This document shows positions 17,943 to 26,130 of a stretch of 64,000 nt of DNA, in pieces. A program made the translations under genes and the position numbers. Every line of letters begins with the position of its first letter. Within the stretch, counting starts at the first letter, position 1. The notes below the pieces were generated by a model. That model ran no database searches. It saw nothing but the letters and a program-made list of their open reading frames with translations, and was not told the origin of the DNA. Origin of the DNA: JBKPNX01 sp046732855 (GTDB lineage Bacteria; Pseudomonadota; Alphaproteobacteria; Geminicoccales; Geminicoccaceae); NCBI GenBank assembly GCA_046732855.1, contig JBKPNX010000102.1:1-64000 (forward strand). The letters run 5' to 3'.

Positions 17943-19012
17943 CCGGTGGACCGTAGGGAACTCAAACCCAGCCGACGGCCGTCGTAGCGCTGACGCATCT
18001 TCTCCCACCACTCCCGATTGGCGAGATACCAGGCGACCGTCTTGCGCAGTCCGGTGCCGAAGGTCTCGCTCGGCGCCCAGCCCAGGTCGCGTGTCAGCTT
18101 CGAAGCGTCGATCGCGTAGCGCTGGTCGTGTCCGGGACGGTCCTCGACAAAAGTGATCAGGCTGCGGCGGGAGCCCGCGCGGGGCTCGGGCGCCATCTCG
18201 TCGACCAGGTCGCAGACCGCTTCGACCACATCGATGTTGCGCATCTCGTTGTTGCCGCCGACGTTATAGGTCTCGCCGACCGCGCCGCGGGTGATGATGG
18301 TCAGGAGCGCCCGGGCGTGATCCTCGACGTACAGCCAGTCGCGCACATTCAGGCCTCGTCCGTAGACCGGCAGCGGCTGGCGCTGCAGGGCGTTCAAGGT
18401 CATCAAAGGTATCAGCTTCTCGGGGAACTGGAACGGGCCGTAGTTGTTGGAGCAGTTGCTGATCACCACCGGCAGGCCGAAAGTCCTATACCATGCGCGC
18501 ACGAGGTGGTCGGAGCTCGCCTTGCTGGCGGAATAAGGCGAGCTGGGCTGGTACGCGGTCTGCTCCGTGAACCGTCCGATCTCCCCCAGCGAGCCGTAGA
18601 CCTCGTCGGTCGAGACATGATGAAACCGGAACCGGTCGCGGCCTGAGGCGGACAGATTGCGCCAATAACTCAGGCTCGCCTCGAGAAGGGTGTACGTGCC
18701 GATGATGTTGGTCTGGATGAATTCGGCCGGGCTGTCGACCGAACGGTCGACGTGGCTTTCGGCCGCGAGGTGCATCACCGCGTGCGGCCGACATTCCTCA
18801 AACAGGCGGTCGATGGCGCGTGGATTGCAGATGTCGACCTGCTCGAACCGATAGCGTGGATTCTCGGCAACCATCGCCAATGCGTCAGGATTCGCGGCGT
18901 AGGTCAGTTTGTCGACGTTGATCACGGTCGTATCCGTGTCCGCTAGCAGATAGCGGACGACGGCCGAGCCGATGAACCCGGCTCCGCCGGTGACCAACAG
19001 GGTTCCGATCAT
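17939..19012 (-). CDS. rfbB: dTDP-glucose 4,6-dehydratase
   Basis: This enzyme converts dTDP-glucose to dTDP-4-keto-6-deoxyglucose, the second step to dTDP-rhamnose. The 357-residue protein has LLVTGGAGFIGSAVV (NAD loop), LAAESHVDRS, STDEVYG (the Thr-Asp-Glu catalytic region, about residue 135) and YSASKASSDHLVRAW (YxxxK, about 160). SNNYGPFQFPEKLIPL and GLNVRDWLYVEDHARA follow. All catalytic residues expected of RfbB are present. It sits 38 bases after rfbC and overlaps rfbD by four bases. Confidence 0.97.
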   Translation of the reverse strand: MIGTLLVTGGAGFIGSAVVRYLLADTDTTVINVDKLTYAANPDALAMVAENPRYRFEQVDICNPRAIDRLFEECRPHAVMHLAAESHVDRSVDSPAEFIQTNIIGTYTLLEASLSYWRNLSASGRDRFRFHHVSTDEVYGSLGEIGRFTEQTAYQPSSPYSASKASSDHLVRAWYRTFGLPVVISNCSNNYGPFQFPEKLIPLMTLNALQRQPLPVYGRGLNVRDWLYVEDHARALLTIITRGAVGETYNVGGNNEMRNIDVVEAVCDLVDEMAPEPRAGSRRSLITFVEDRPGHDQRYAIDASKLTRDLGWAPSETFGTGLRKTVAWYLANREWWEKMRQRYDGRRLGLSSLRSTG

Positions 19013-19050
19013 GGGCGGGGAAATCCATGCATCAGCCGTGCCACGTCAGT

Positions 19051-19632
19051 CTACCGGGGGCGGCGACCTGAGAGGGCGTAGGCGAAGGGCGAAACGAGCT
19101 CGCTTAGCCGAGGCAGGCACCGATCTTTGGGCGACATGACACACGCCTCCTCCGAGACCGGCCACTCGATCCCAAGCTGCGGATCATTCCAAAGGAGGCC
19201 GCGGTCGTGTTCGGGCGAATGATAGTTGGTGACCTTGTAGATGATCTCCGTATCCGCCTCTAAAGTGCAGAATCCGTGAGCAAAACCTATTGGCACCAGG
19301 ATCTGTTTCCAGGCTTTGGCGCTGATCACTGCGGCGACATGCTGGCCGTAGCTCGGCGATCCCTGGCGGAGGTCGACCGCTACATCCAGAATTCTTCCGT
19401 GGACGACCCGGATGAGCTTGTGCTGGGCGAAGGGCGGCGACTGATAGTGCAGCCCGCGGATTGTCCCTTTGGACCGGGACAGCGAATGGTTGTCCTGCAC
19501 GAACTCCAGCTCGATTCCGAGATCGGCGAAGGTGCGACGGTTATAGGTCTCCGAGACGAACCCACGCTGATCGCTAAACCGTTCCGGCTCCAAAATTTTC
19601 ACATCCGGAATGCTGAGCGGAATGACGTTCAT
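19051..19632 (-). CDS. rfbC: dTDP-4-dehydrorhamnose 3,5-epimerase
   Basis: This cupin-fold enzyme epimerises dTDP-4-keto-6-deoxyglucose at C3 and C5. The 193-residue protein carries RGFVSETYN, RGLHYQSPPFAQHKLIR (catalytic histidine region, about residue 60), GRILDVAVDLR, ILVPIGFAHGFCTLE and the tyrosine-containing YKVTNYHSPEHDRG, all diagnostic of RfbC. ATG 19632 gives the expected short N terminus. The frame runs on to 19680 without support. It is the first gene of the four-gene rhamnose operon, so its promoter should lie in 19633-19800. Confidence 0.96.
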   Translation of the reverse strand: MNVIPLSIPDVKILEPERFSDQRGFVSETYNRRTFADLGIELEFVQDNHSLSRSKGTIRGLHYQSPPFAQHKLIRVVHGRILDVAVDLRQGSPSYGQHVAAVISAKAWKQILVPIGFAHGFCTLEADTEIIYKVTNYHSPEHDRGLLWNDPQLGIEWPVSEEACVMSPKDRCLPRLSELVSPFAYALSGRRPR

Positions 19633-20138
19633 CTGTTCTCTTCGACGCCGTTCAGATCCGGTCGGACGAAGCGCTGCCACCGCTCTTTGGGAGGTTCACA
19701 TCAGTCATCACGGCGTGCTCTGTCTAGCAGGTTCGTTGTCCGCACAACAGCCTGTTGCCAGCTCAGGGAGGCTGAACGCTGCACGGCAGAACCATCGCCG
19801 ACGCGAGCTCAGCGAATGGCAGCGCTGGATGGGGAGCAGGTCAGCTGGCTGCAATCTGTCGCGGCGGCTTAGATGCGCGGGCACCCGCGGCGAGTTGGCC
19901 TTTGAGGAGGTCAAACCGTACTACGGCGCTTCGCGTTTGGCCCTCTCGGCCAAGAAGGTGTCGGTCGACCCGCAAAGTCCAACAACTGCAGACAACCCCA
20001 ACCATGGCCCCGACCCGCACTTCTTAGACGCCCTTCATGGGCCGACGATCCCGCCGAGATTACAGCCGGGGCGACGCGGCATCTGGCGCAGAAGTCGGGC
20101 CATCGGGATGGCCCTTTCCTCATCGGCAAGGCAAATAT
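19633..20138. other. Gap upstream of the rhamnose operon
   Basis: About 500 bases lie between the end of the asnB-type gene and the start of rfbC. The rfb promoter must be near 19633-19800. Short open frames here have no family features. I see no tRNA, transposase or strong hairpin. Confidence 0.4.
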
Positions 20139-22175
20139 CTACGCCTGAGCAGCGGCCGACGGCGCATCGCCACAGGCCTGAGCGGGTTCGCCGGCCTGGT
20201 CGGCATAAGCTTCGCCCGCTATCGGTGAGGGAGCGGGTGCAGAGCCGGCCGTGCGGCTCACGGTCGCGCATTGCCAGTGCTCGTGCCAGGCCTGGAACAT
20301 CAGAAGGCGCCACAGCAGCTCCGGACGATCGCGCTGGCCGGACAGATGCTGCTGCCAGAGCGCCCGCACCGCTGCCGGTTGCAGGTAGCCCTCCTGCGCC
20401 ATCTTGCGCTCGTCGAGCAGCGTCTCGGCCCACTCCTGCAGTGGCGCCCGCAGCCAGGCGCCGATTGGCACGCCGAAGCCGCGCTTGGGCCGCTCGAACA
20501 GAGGGCGCGGCAGGTAGCGCTCCAGCACGGCCTTGAGCACGCGTTTCGCGCCACCCCGGCCTGCGCGATAGGGCAGCGGCAGGGACCAGGCGAGTTCGAC
20601 CACCCGGTGGTCGAGGAGCGGGCAACGCACCTCGAGGCTCGCCGCCATGCTCGCCCGGTCGATCTTGACCAGGCAGTCGTCGGGCAAATAGCCGGCGAAA
20701 TCCAGGTACATCATCGCCTGCACCGGCTGGCGCAGGTCCGGCCAAGTGTGCCGATCGGCGAGGAGATGTGACACGCCACTCGCGCCACGCACCAGCCGCG
20801 CCGGCTGGTCCATCCGAATTCGCTCGTTCACGAACGCGTCGAGCGCATCGGCGGCGCCGATGCCGGCGGCGCGTCTGGCGACCTTGCTCAGCCATTTCGG
20901 CCCGTCCAGACGCTGATCCAGCGCTCCCGCCAACGCCTCGATTCCTCTGCGCGCAGGGGCCGGCCAACGCTGCAGGCGACGCCATAGCTCCAGGGTGCGG
21001 CGGTAGCGCTGATAGCCGGCGAACAGCTCGTCCCCGCCGTCGCCCGTGAGCGCCACGGTGACGTCGTTCCGGGCGAGGCGGCAAACCAAGGCGGTCGGGA
21101 TCTGGGACGGATCCGCGAACGGCTCGTCGTACATTGCCGGCAGTTCGGGCACCAGCGCCAGACTGTCCTCCGGCCCGACGTAGAGCTCGCTGTGGCTGCT
21201 GCCGAGATGGGCCGCAACTGCCCTGGCGAACGGCGCCTCGTCGTGCTTGGGCTCACGAAAGCCGATCGAGAAGGTGCGCACGGGCTTCGCGCTCGCGGCC
21301 TGCATCAGCGCGACGATGGCGGAGGAATCGATACCGCCCGAGAGCAGCGCCCCGAGCGGCACGTCCGCGATCATCCGCTCGCGCACGGCGTCACCCAGCA
21401 CCGCGTCCAGCGCCGCCACGGCGTCGTCGAAGCTGCCCGAAAACGGCGCCCGATCGCCCGCCTCCACCACCTCCTTCGCCGACCACCACGTCTTGATCAG
21501 CGGCTCGTTCGCGCCACCCTCGGCAGCGACGCTGAGGATCGCACCCGGCGGCAGCTTGCGGATGCGCCGGTAGATCGAATACGGCCCCGGGACCCAGCCC
21601 AGCTGGGCGAACAGGCCGAGCGCGCCGCGGTCGACCTCCCCGTCGAATGCGGGGTGGCGATGGAGCGCCTTGAGCTCCGACGCGAACAGGAACGTATTGT
21701 CGCACCAGCCGTAATAAAGCGGCTTCTTGCCCGCCCGATCGCGCGCGAGCGTCAGCCGGCGCGCGTGGCGGTCCCACAGCGCAACGGCGAACATGCCGTG
21801 CAGGCGCGGCAGGGTCCGCTCAATGCCCCATTCGGCGATCGCCGCGAGCAGCACTTCCGTGTCGGAATGGCCCCGGAAGGGATGGCCGTGCTGCTCCAGG
21901 ATCTGGCGCACGTCCCGGAAATTGTAGATCTCGCCGTTGTAGGTGATGACGAAGCGGCCACAGGCGGAGGTCATCGGCTGGCCGCCGGCTGCGGACAGAT
22001 CGATGACCGAGAGTCGGCGATGGCCGAACGCGAGGCCCGCGGCAGCATCGACCCAGCGGCCGGCGTCATCCGGTCCGCGGTGGCGAAGCGTCGCCGCCAT
22101 GGCGTCGACAATGGCGCTCAGCTGCTTCGCCGGCGCGTCAGGCCGGGGATGAAGAAAACCACAGATCCCGCACAC
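20139..22175 (-). CDS. asnB: Asparagine-synthetase-like glutamine amidotransferase
   Basis: This protein hydrolyses glutamine and passes ammonia to an adenylated carboxylate, either aspartate or a uronic acid of a surface glycan. The GTG start at 22175 is chosen because it places CGICGFLHPR directly after the initiator, making Cys2 the N-terminal nucleophile as the mechanism needs. The ATG at 22193 would bury it. The GATase_2 domain (about 1-200) has GHRRLSVIDLS and YNGEIYNFRD. The synthetase domain carries the PP-loop LSGGIDSSAIVAL (about residue 260) and LTGDGGDELFAGYQRY. At 678 residues it is slightly longer than usual, with a low-complexity tail. It lies 14 bases after a GT4 gene, so a glycan-amidation role is likely. 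Confidence 0.9.
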   Translation of the reverse strand: MCGICGFLHPRPDAPAKQLSAIVDAMAATLRHRGPDDAGRWVDAAAGLAFGHRRLSVIDLSAAGGQPMTSACGRFVITYNGEIYNFRDVRQILEQHGHPFRGHSDTEVLLAAIAEWGIERTLPRLHGMFAVALWDRHARRLTLARDRAGKKPLYYGWCDNTFLFASELKALHRHPAFDGEVDRGALGLFAQLGWVPGPYSIYRRIRKLPPGAILSVAAEGGANEPLIKTWWSAKEVVEAGDRAPFSGSFDDAVAALDAVLGDAVRERMIADVPLGALLSGGIDSSAIVALMQAASAKPVRTFSIGFREPKHDEAPFARAVAAHLGSSHSELYVGPEDSLALVPELPAMYDEPFADPSQIPTALVCRLARNDVTVALTGDGGDELFAGYQRYRRTLELWRRLQRWPAPARRGIEALAGALDQRLDGPKWLSKVARRAAGIGAADALDAFVNERIRMDQPARLVRGASGVSHLLADRHTWPDLRQPVQAMMYLDFAGYLPDDCLVKIDRASMAASLEVRCPLLDHRVVELAWSLPLPYRAGRGGAKRVLKAVLERYLPRPLFERPKRGFGVPIGAWLRAPLQEWAETLLDERKMAQEGYLQPAAVRALWQQHLSGQRDRPELLWRLLMFQAWHEHWQCATVSRTAGSAPAPSPIAGEAYADQAGEPAQACGDAPSAAAQA

Positions 22176-22189
22176 CCGGCCGTCTCGCC

Positions 22190-23479
22190 TCAAACCGCGG
22201 CGCGAGATGGCTCAGCGTCACCGGCGAGCCGACTGCGCCGAGGATCGCCGAGCATGACACGCTCGTAGTGCGCGACTGCACGCTCGACCGAGAAGTAGCC
22301 GGCGCGCTCGCGCAACGTCGCCGCTGGCGGCGGCGCGTCGAGGGTCGCGAGGATCGCCGCCGCGAGCGCCGCGTCGTCGCCAGGCGGCACCAGTGGGCCG
22401 TAGCGGCCGCCCGACAGGATTTCGGCGGGTCCACTGGGGCAGTCAGTGCTCACCACGGGGCAGCCGCATGCCATCGCCTGGATGAGGACGCCCGGCAGGC
22501 CTTCGTTGATCGATGACAAGGCGAATACCGCAGCGCGCGCCATATAAGCGAAGGGATTGGCGACGAATCCGGGGAGCGCCACATCGTCGGCTACACCGAG
22601 TTCACCGGCGAGCGCCTGCAGCGCGGCGACGCTCCTGGCGGTCTTCGCCTCGGTCTTGCCCTGGCCGAAAATCACGAGGCGCGCGCGCCGCGCGGGCCGC
22701 ACCCGCGCGAACGCGCGTATCAGCGTCGGGTGGTCCTTGGCGCGGCCGAGCCTGCCCGCACTCATGATCACGGGCGGCGTCCCCGGCTGGAACCAGGGAT
22801 GATCGACCGACTCCCTTTGTCCGGCGATCAGCTCTTCCGTCACCACCGGATTATAGATCGTGACGATCTGCGCGCGCGGCAGGCCGCTCCAGCGGGCCAG
22901 TTCATCGGCGACGCCGTCGGAGACGGCGACCACCGCCTCCGCCTGCCCGTACATGCGTCGGACCAGGCGCGGCAGGAACCGCCCGGACCACCCGCGCTGG
23001 AGATGGCCGTCGTGGAACGCATTGCGCTCCGTGACGACTATCCGCGTGTCGACGCCAGCAAGGCGCCGCGCGAATAGCGCCTCGAGGTTTCGGTGCGTGT
23101 TCGCGGCGTACAGAGCATAGGGTCGGCGCGCCCCGAGCACTGCTGCGAGCGATCGCAGGTAACCAAGGGTTGACGAGGGCCGGGGCGCCAGCGCGATGCC
23201 GCCCAAAATCGCCCCAAGACGCGCAGGATCGCTCCGCAGCGCGAGCATGCGCCCCGACCAGACCGCCGACTGATCCAAGGCGACCAGCTCGACTCCCGGT
23301 GGCACCTGGTCACGCAGAGCGCCGCGCGGACGGCAGACCAGCAGCTCGACAGCGTGGCCGCGGGCGGCCAGAGCGCCTGCGAGAGTGAGCGTGGACTTCT
23401 GGGCCCCGCCACCCTCGAGATGGTCGAGATAGAAGGCGAACGTCCGCTCACGCGGCGCGTGCCCGGGCGCTTGATTCAC
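22190..23479 (-). CDS. Family 4 glycosyltransferase
   Basis: This GT-B fold glycosyltransferase of about 429 residues is probably cytoplasmic or peripheral to the membrane. The N-terminal domain has LDHLEGGGAQKSTLTLAGAL, typical of GT4 enzymes acting on lipid-linked glycans. The C-terminal domain has MSAGRLGRAKDHPTLIRAF (nucleotide-sugar site), LPGFVANPFAYM, FALSSINEGLPGVLIQAM (the E-x7-E region) and GCPVVSTDCPSGPAEIL. GTG 23479 is preferred. An upstream GTG at 23533 adds a cysteine-rich segment that looks random. It sits directly before the asnB-type gene, so both probably act on one glycan. Confidence 0.9.
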   Translation of the reverse strand: MNQAPGHAPRERTFAFYLDHLEGGGAQKSTLTLAGALAARGHAVELLVCRPRGALRDQVPPGVELVALDQSAVWSGRMLALRSDPARLGAILGGIALAPRPSSTLGYLRSLAAVLGARRPYALYAANTHRNLEALFARRLAGVDTRIVVTERNAFHDGHLQRGWSGRFLPRLVRRMYGQAEAVVAVSDGVADELARWSGLPRAQIVTIYNPVVTEELIAGQRESVDHPWFQPGTPPVIMSAGRLGRAKDHPTLIRAFARVRPARRARLVIFGQGKTEAKTARSVAALQALAGELGVADDVALPGFVANPFAYMARAAVFALSSINEGLPGVLIQAMACGCPVVSTDCPSGPAEILSGGRYGPLVPPGDDAALAAAILATLDAPPPAATLRERAGYFSVERAVAHYERVMLGDPRRSRLAGDAEPSRAAV

Positions 23480-23861
23480 GCGCGCGACCCCGGTCGGGCA
23501 AGGACAACTCCGGCACGGCGCGGCGGAGCGCACGCGCGAGGGCCGCGCACGAACACGAGATCACAACCCGAATCGCGGGGATACCGCCGTGTACGCACCG
23601 CCAACTCCCACCCCAACCGACAAGACATGTGTTCTCGAGCGCTCGTCGCACACTCGTGGCTGCTCCGCAACTGCCCCCACCGCAGAACTGAGGGCCGATT
23701 TCGAACTCGCTCGGTCCGGAGTGCCGGGCGGGGTCGCAGCGTCGCCCCCGCGGTGACGGGTCAGGCGTTCCGCGCCGCTCCCTGCCACTCAAGGGTGCGG
23801 AGGACGCCAAGCTTGGATACCGAGCCAGGGCGGCTCAACACACCCGGCGCGAACCGCGCCG
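23480..23861. other. Gap upstream of the GT4 gene
   Basis: This 380-base stretch is bounded by the GT4 start and the end of a small membrane-protein gene, both on the minus strand. It probably contains the GT4/asnB promoter. I see no other gene, and no T-tailed hairpin for the upstream unit. Confidence 0.4.
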
Positions 23862-24059
23862 TCACCGTCCCCAATATCTTTGCCGGCCCATGTTGAGTGC
23901 CACGATCCAGGCGATCATGCCAAGGATCAGCCACGCGCCGGTCATCAGCAGTTCGCTCGTGGGCGCCGCGCGCGCAACGAGCGACCACAGCCAAAAGAGG
24001 CCATAACCGAGAGCGCCGAGCCACACCACCATCAGCAGGAGCCAAAACGTCCGAGCCAT
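23862..24059 (-). CDS. Small two-helix membrane protein
   Basis: This predicted 65-residue protein has two hydrophobic helices (about 4-27 and 37-57) separated by a short RAAPTSE loop, and a basic end (GRQRYWGR). It matches no family I recognise. It lies 55 bases downstream of the Nramp-like transporter on the same strand, so it may be co-transcribed and act as an accessory subunit. Only the hydrophobic pattern and position support it as a gene. Confidence 0.5.
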   Translation of the reverse strand: MARTFWLLLMVVWLGALGYGLFWLWSLVARAAPTSELLMTGAWLILGMIAWIVALNMGRQRYWGR

Positions 24060-24114
24060 CCGACGCGCTCTCGCAGCGGCGGTGCTGCGGCTGCCGCCGT
24101 CGCAAGCGCAACCT

Positions 24115-25614
24115 TCAACTGCCGAACCGCTTCGCGATCTCGAGCGGCAGGACGGTCACCGACCAGACGCCGACCGAGCCGAGACCGGTGACGACCGTAA
24201 TCCACAGGAGCCAGGTGTTGAGCTTGCTGACCTTGAACTCCTCCGGCAGCCTGCGGTTGTTGATCAGCAGTATCTGCCAGGCGCCGATCGAGCGATAGAC
24301 CACGGCGGAGATGGCGACGCCGATCCACAGGATGAACGGCTGCGCCACCGTTACGAGGTAGAACCCGGCCAGGACCGCTGCGGTCACCACGACGAAGTAG
24401 TAGAAACGATAGGGCCGCCGCGCCTTGCCGCTGACCGCGATGGCATCACAGGTCGTTCGCCCGATGTACGTGTCGTAGAACGGAAACTGGGCATCGTACA
24501 GCGTTACCATGATGAACAGCAGCATCAGCCAGCCGGCCATCGGCCCGAGCACGCCCTGGGCAACGGTCGCCATCTGCAGCGGCACCTGCACACCGGTCGG
24601 GATCTGCCCGGTCCTGAGGAAGTCGTCGTGCAGATAGGCCAGCCCGGCCACCGAATAGAGGTAGGTCATGATGAGGCCGCCGATGATCGTCCACCACAGG
24701 ATCAGGCTGTAGCCCCCGACGTCGACCCACTGCCGCATCTTGCGCCGCTCCTCGGGATTCGCCGTGTCCCAGCTGAGCTCCTGGACGGTGATGCGCTCGG
24801 GCGGCCGGAGCACCCCGGTCACCTGGCCGGCGTACCGGCCCATACCAAATCCGGCGGCAATCACCCAGAAGCTGACCCACATCAAGCTGCCGCCAGGCTG
24901 GTTGAACAGCGCCAGCGCGTCGGTCTTGGGCAGAGCGTCCGGGTACCCTTCGAGCAGGAAGGTGATGCCCAGATAACCCCTCAGCACCTGCCAGTAGTGC
25001 TCCGGCTTCGCCGCGATCACCGTAATCAGGAGCACCAGCACAATGTTGGCGACCATGATCACAGTGAAGAAGTTGGACAGAAAGCTGTAGGTCCGGTCCG
25101 AGAAGTAGAAGACGACGAGCACCAGCAGCAGGGCGATCACCCCCCAAATGTAGTACGGCGGGAGGCCAAGGATCGGCGGGTTGCTGATGCCGGTGAACTT
25201 CTCGGCGGCGATGATCGCACCGCCCATCCATGCCGGCCATGCCCAGGTCAGGATGCTCACCACGGCCCAGAACCAGGGCCAGAAGCCGTACGGCTTGAGG
25301 TCGTGAGTTGCTGCGAAAAAGGAGCGGCCCGTGCAGATGCTGTACTTGATGCACTCATAGACGAGTGCAGTCTCCAGCACCACCGACAGGAGCATGAGCC
25401 AGTGCATGTTCATGGTGCCGCGCGCCGAGATGTTCGGCAACAGGTAGGCCTCGCCGCCGCCGACCGAGATCCCGAAGTTGATCGCCTGCGGACCAAGCGC
25501 CGCTAACATGCCGGCGAGCGTCAGGGGAAATGGATTCGGGACTTGGTGAACGGCTTGCTCGTCCACCGCACCCGGCGTCGCGCCGGCGACCGCGCCCACG
25601 GTTACATTAGCCAT
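24115..25614 (-). CDS. Nramp-like (SLC11-superfamily) membrane transporter, diverged
   Basis: This 499-residue inner-membrane protein has about eleven or twelve hydrophobic helices in a LeuT/Nramp-like pattern. TM1 reads GPQAINFGISVGGGEAYLLP (about residue 41), similar in place and glycine pattern to Nramp TM1 but lacking the DPGN metal-binding motif. The region of TM6 (VIAAGFGMGRYAGQVTG) lacks the MPH motif. A 40-residue hydrophilic insertion (RPPERITVQELSWDTANPEE) follows TM6. Metal transport of the classic kind is therefore doubtful. A small membrane protein follows. Other members of the amino-acid/metal transporter superfamily are possible. Confidence 0.7.
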   Translation of the reverse strand: MANVTVGAVAGATPGAVDEQAVHQVPNPFPLTLAGMLAALGPQAINFGISVGGGEAYLLPNISARGTMNMHWLMLLSVVLETALVYECIKYSICTGRSFFAATHDLKPYGFWPWFWAVVSILTWAWPAWMGGAIIAAEKFTGISNPPILGLPPYYIWGVIALLLVLVVFYFSDRTYSFLSNFFTVIMVANIVLVLLITVIAAKPEHYWQVLRGYLGITFLLEGYPDALPKTDALALFNQPGGSLMWVSFWVIAAGFGMGRYAGQVTGVLRPPERITVQELSWDTANPEERRKMRQWVDVGGYSLILWWTIIGGLIMTYLYSVAGLAYLHDDFLRTGQIPTGVQVPLQMATVAQGVLGPMAGWLMLLFIMVTLYDAQFPFYDTYIGRTTCDAIAVSGKARRPYRFYYFVVVTAAVLAGFYLVTVAQPFILWIGVAISAVVYRSIGAWQILLINNRRLPEEFKVSKLNTWLLWITVVTGLGSVGVWSVTVLPLEIAKRFGS

Positions 25615-26130
25615 GTGACACCCCCGAGGTCATGTTGCCCGCTTGCAGCGGGACGTTGGATTATTCGTGATCTCCCGCAGAGCGCGCCACGAGTGCGCCC
25701 AGCGGCTCTCCGATCGCCGATCCGCGCACGCGTGTTGCACGAGGGAGGTTGGCGAAGGCGCGCGAACTCCTGAGGCCCCGACGGGGTCAAGAGATACCTG
25801 CTCGGCGCCGTGGCGCAGATCTGCGCCCGGACGCAGGCTTCTGCCTGCATGCTCCGCTCCAGCCAAGGAGGGAACCGTTCCCGGTTTGTAACATCGCCGA
25901 TTGTGTGAAGCAACGATCAGGTTGCGGCATCGGAGAAATCGCCCACGCCCAAGCAAAGACGGCGTGCAGCAGCGAGATCGGCGCGCCCGCGCCCGCGAAC
26001 TGCTCGCCTTCTTCTGCGGCTGGTTGGGCAAGAGTCTCGGAGACGTACCAGCTGAACTACGCCCCGGGACCACTCGACGTGCTGCGCTGACCTTCCCGGC
26101 ACCACGATCTCGCGATGCCGTCAGCGCGGG
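25615..26130. other. Gap upstream of the Nramp-like gene
   Basis: About 515 bases separate the sat/cysC stop from the Nramp-like start. The transporter promoter should lie near 25615-25750. Open frames on both strands lack family motifs, and I see no RNA gene or repeat. Confidence 0.4.

Noticed and set aside
25749..26090. 113-codon plus-strand ORF upstream of sat/cysC stop
   Set aside because: It has no recognisable domain, membrane segment or ribosome binding site, and overlaps several other frames of equal quality.
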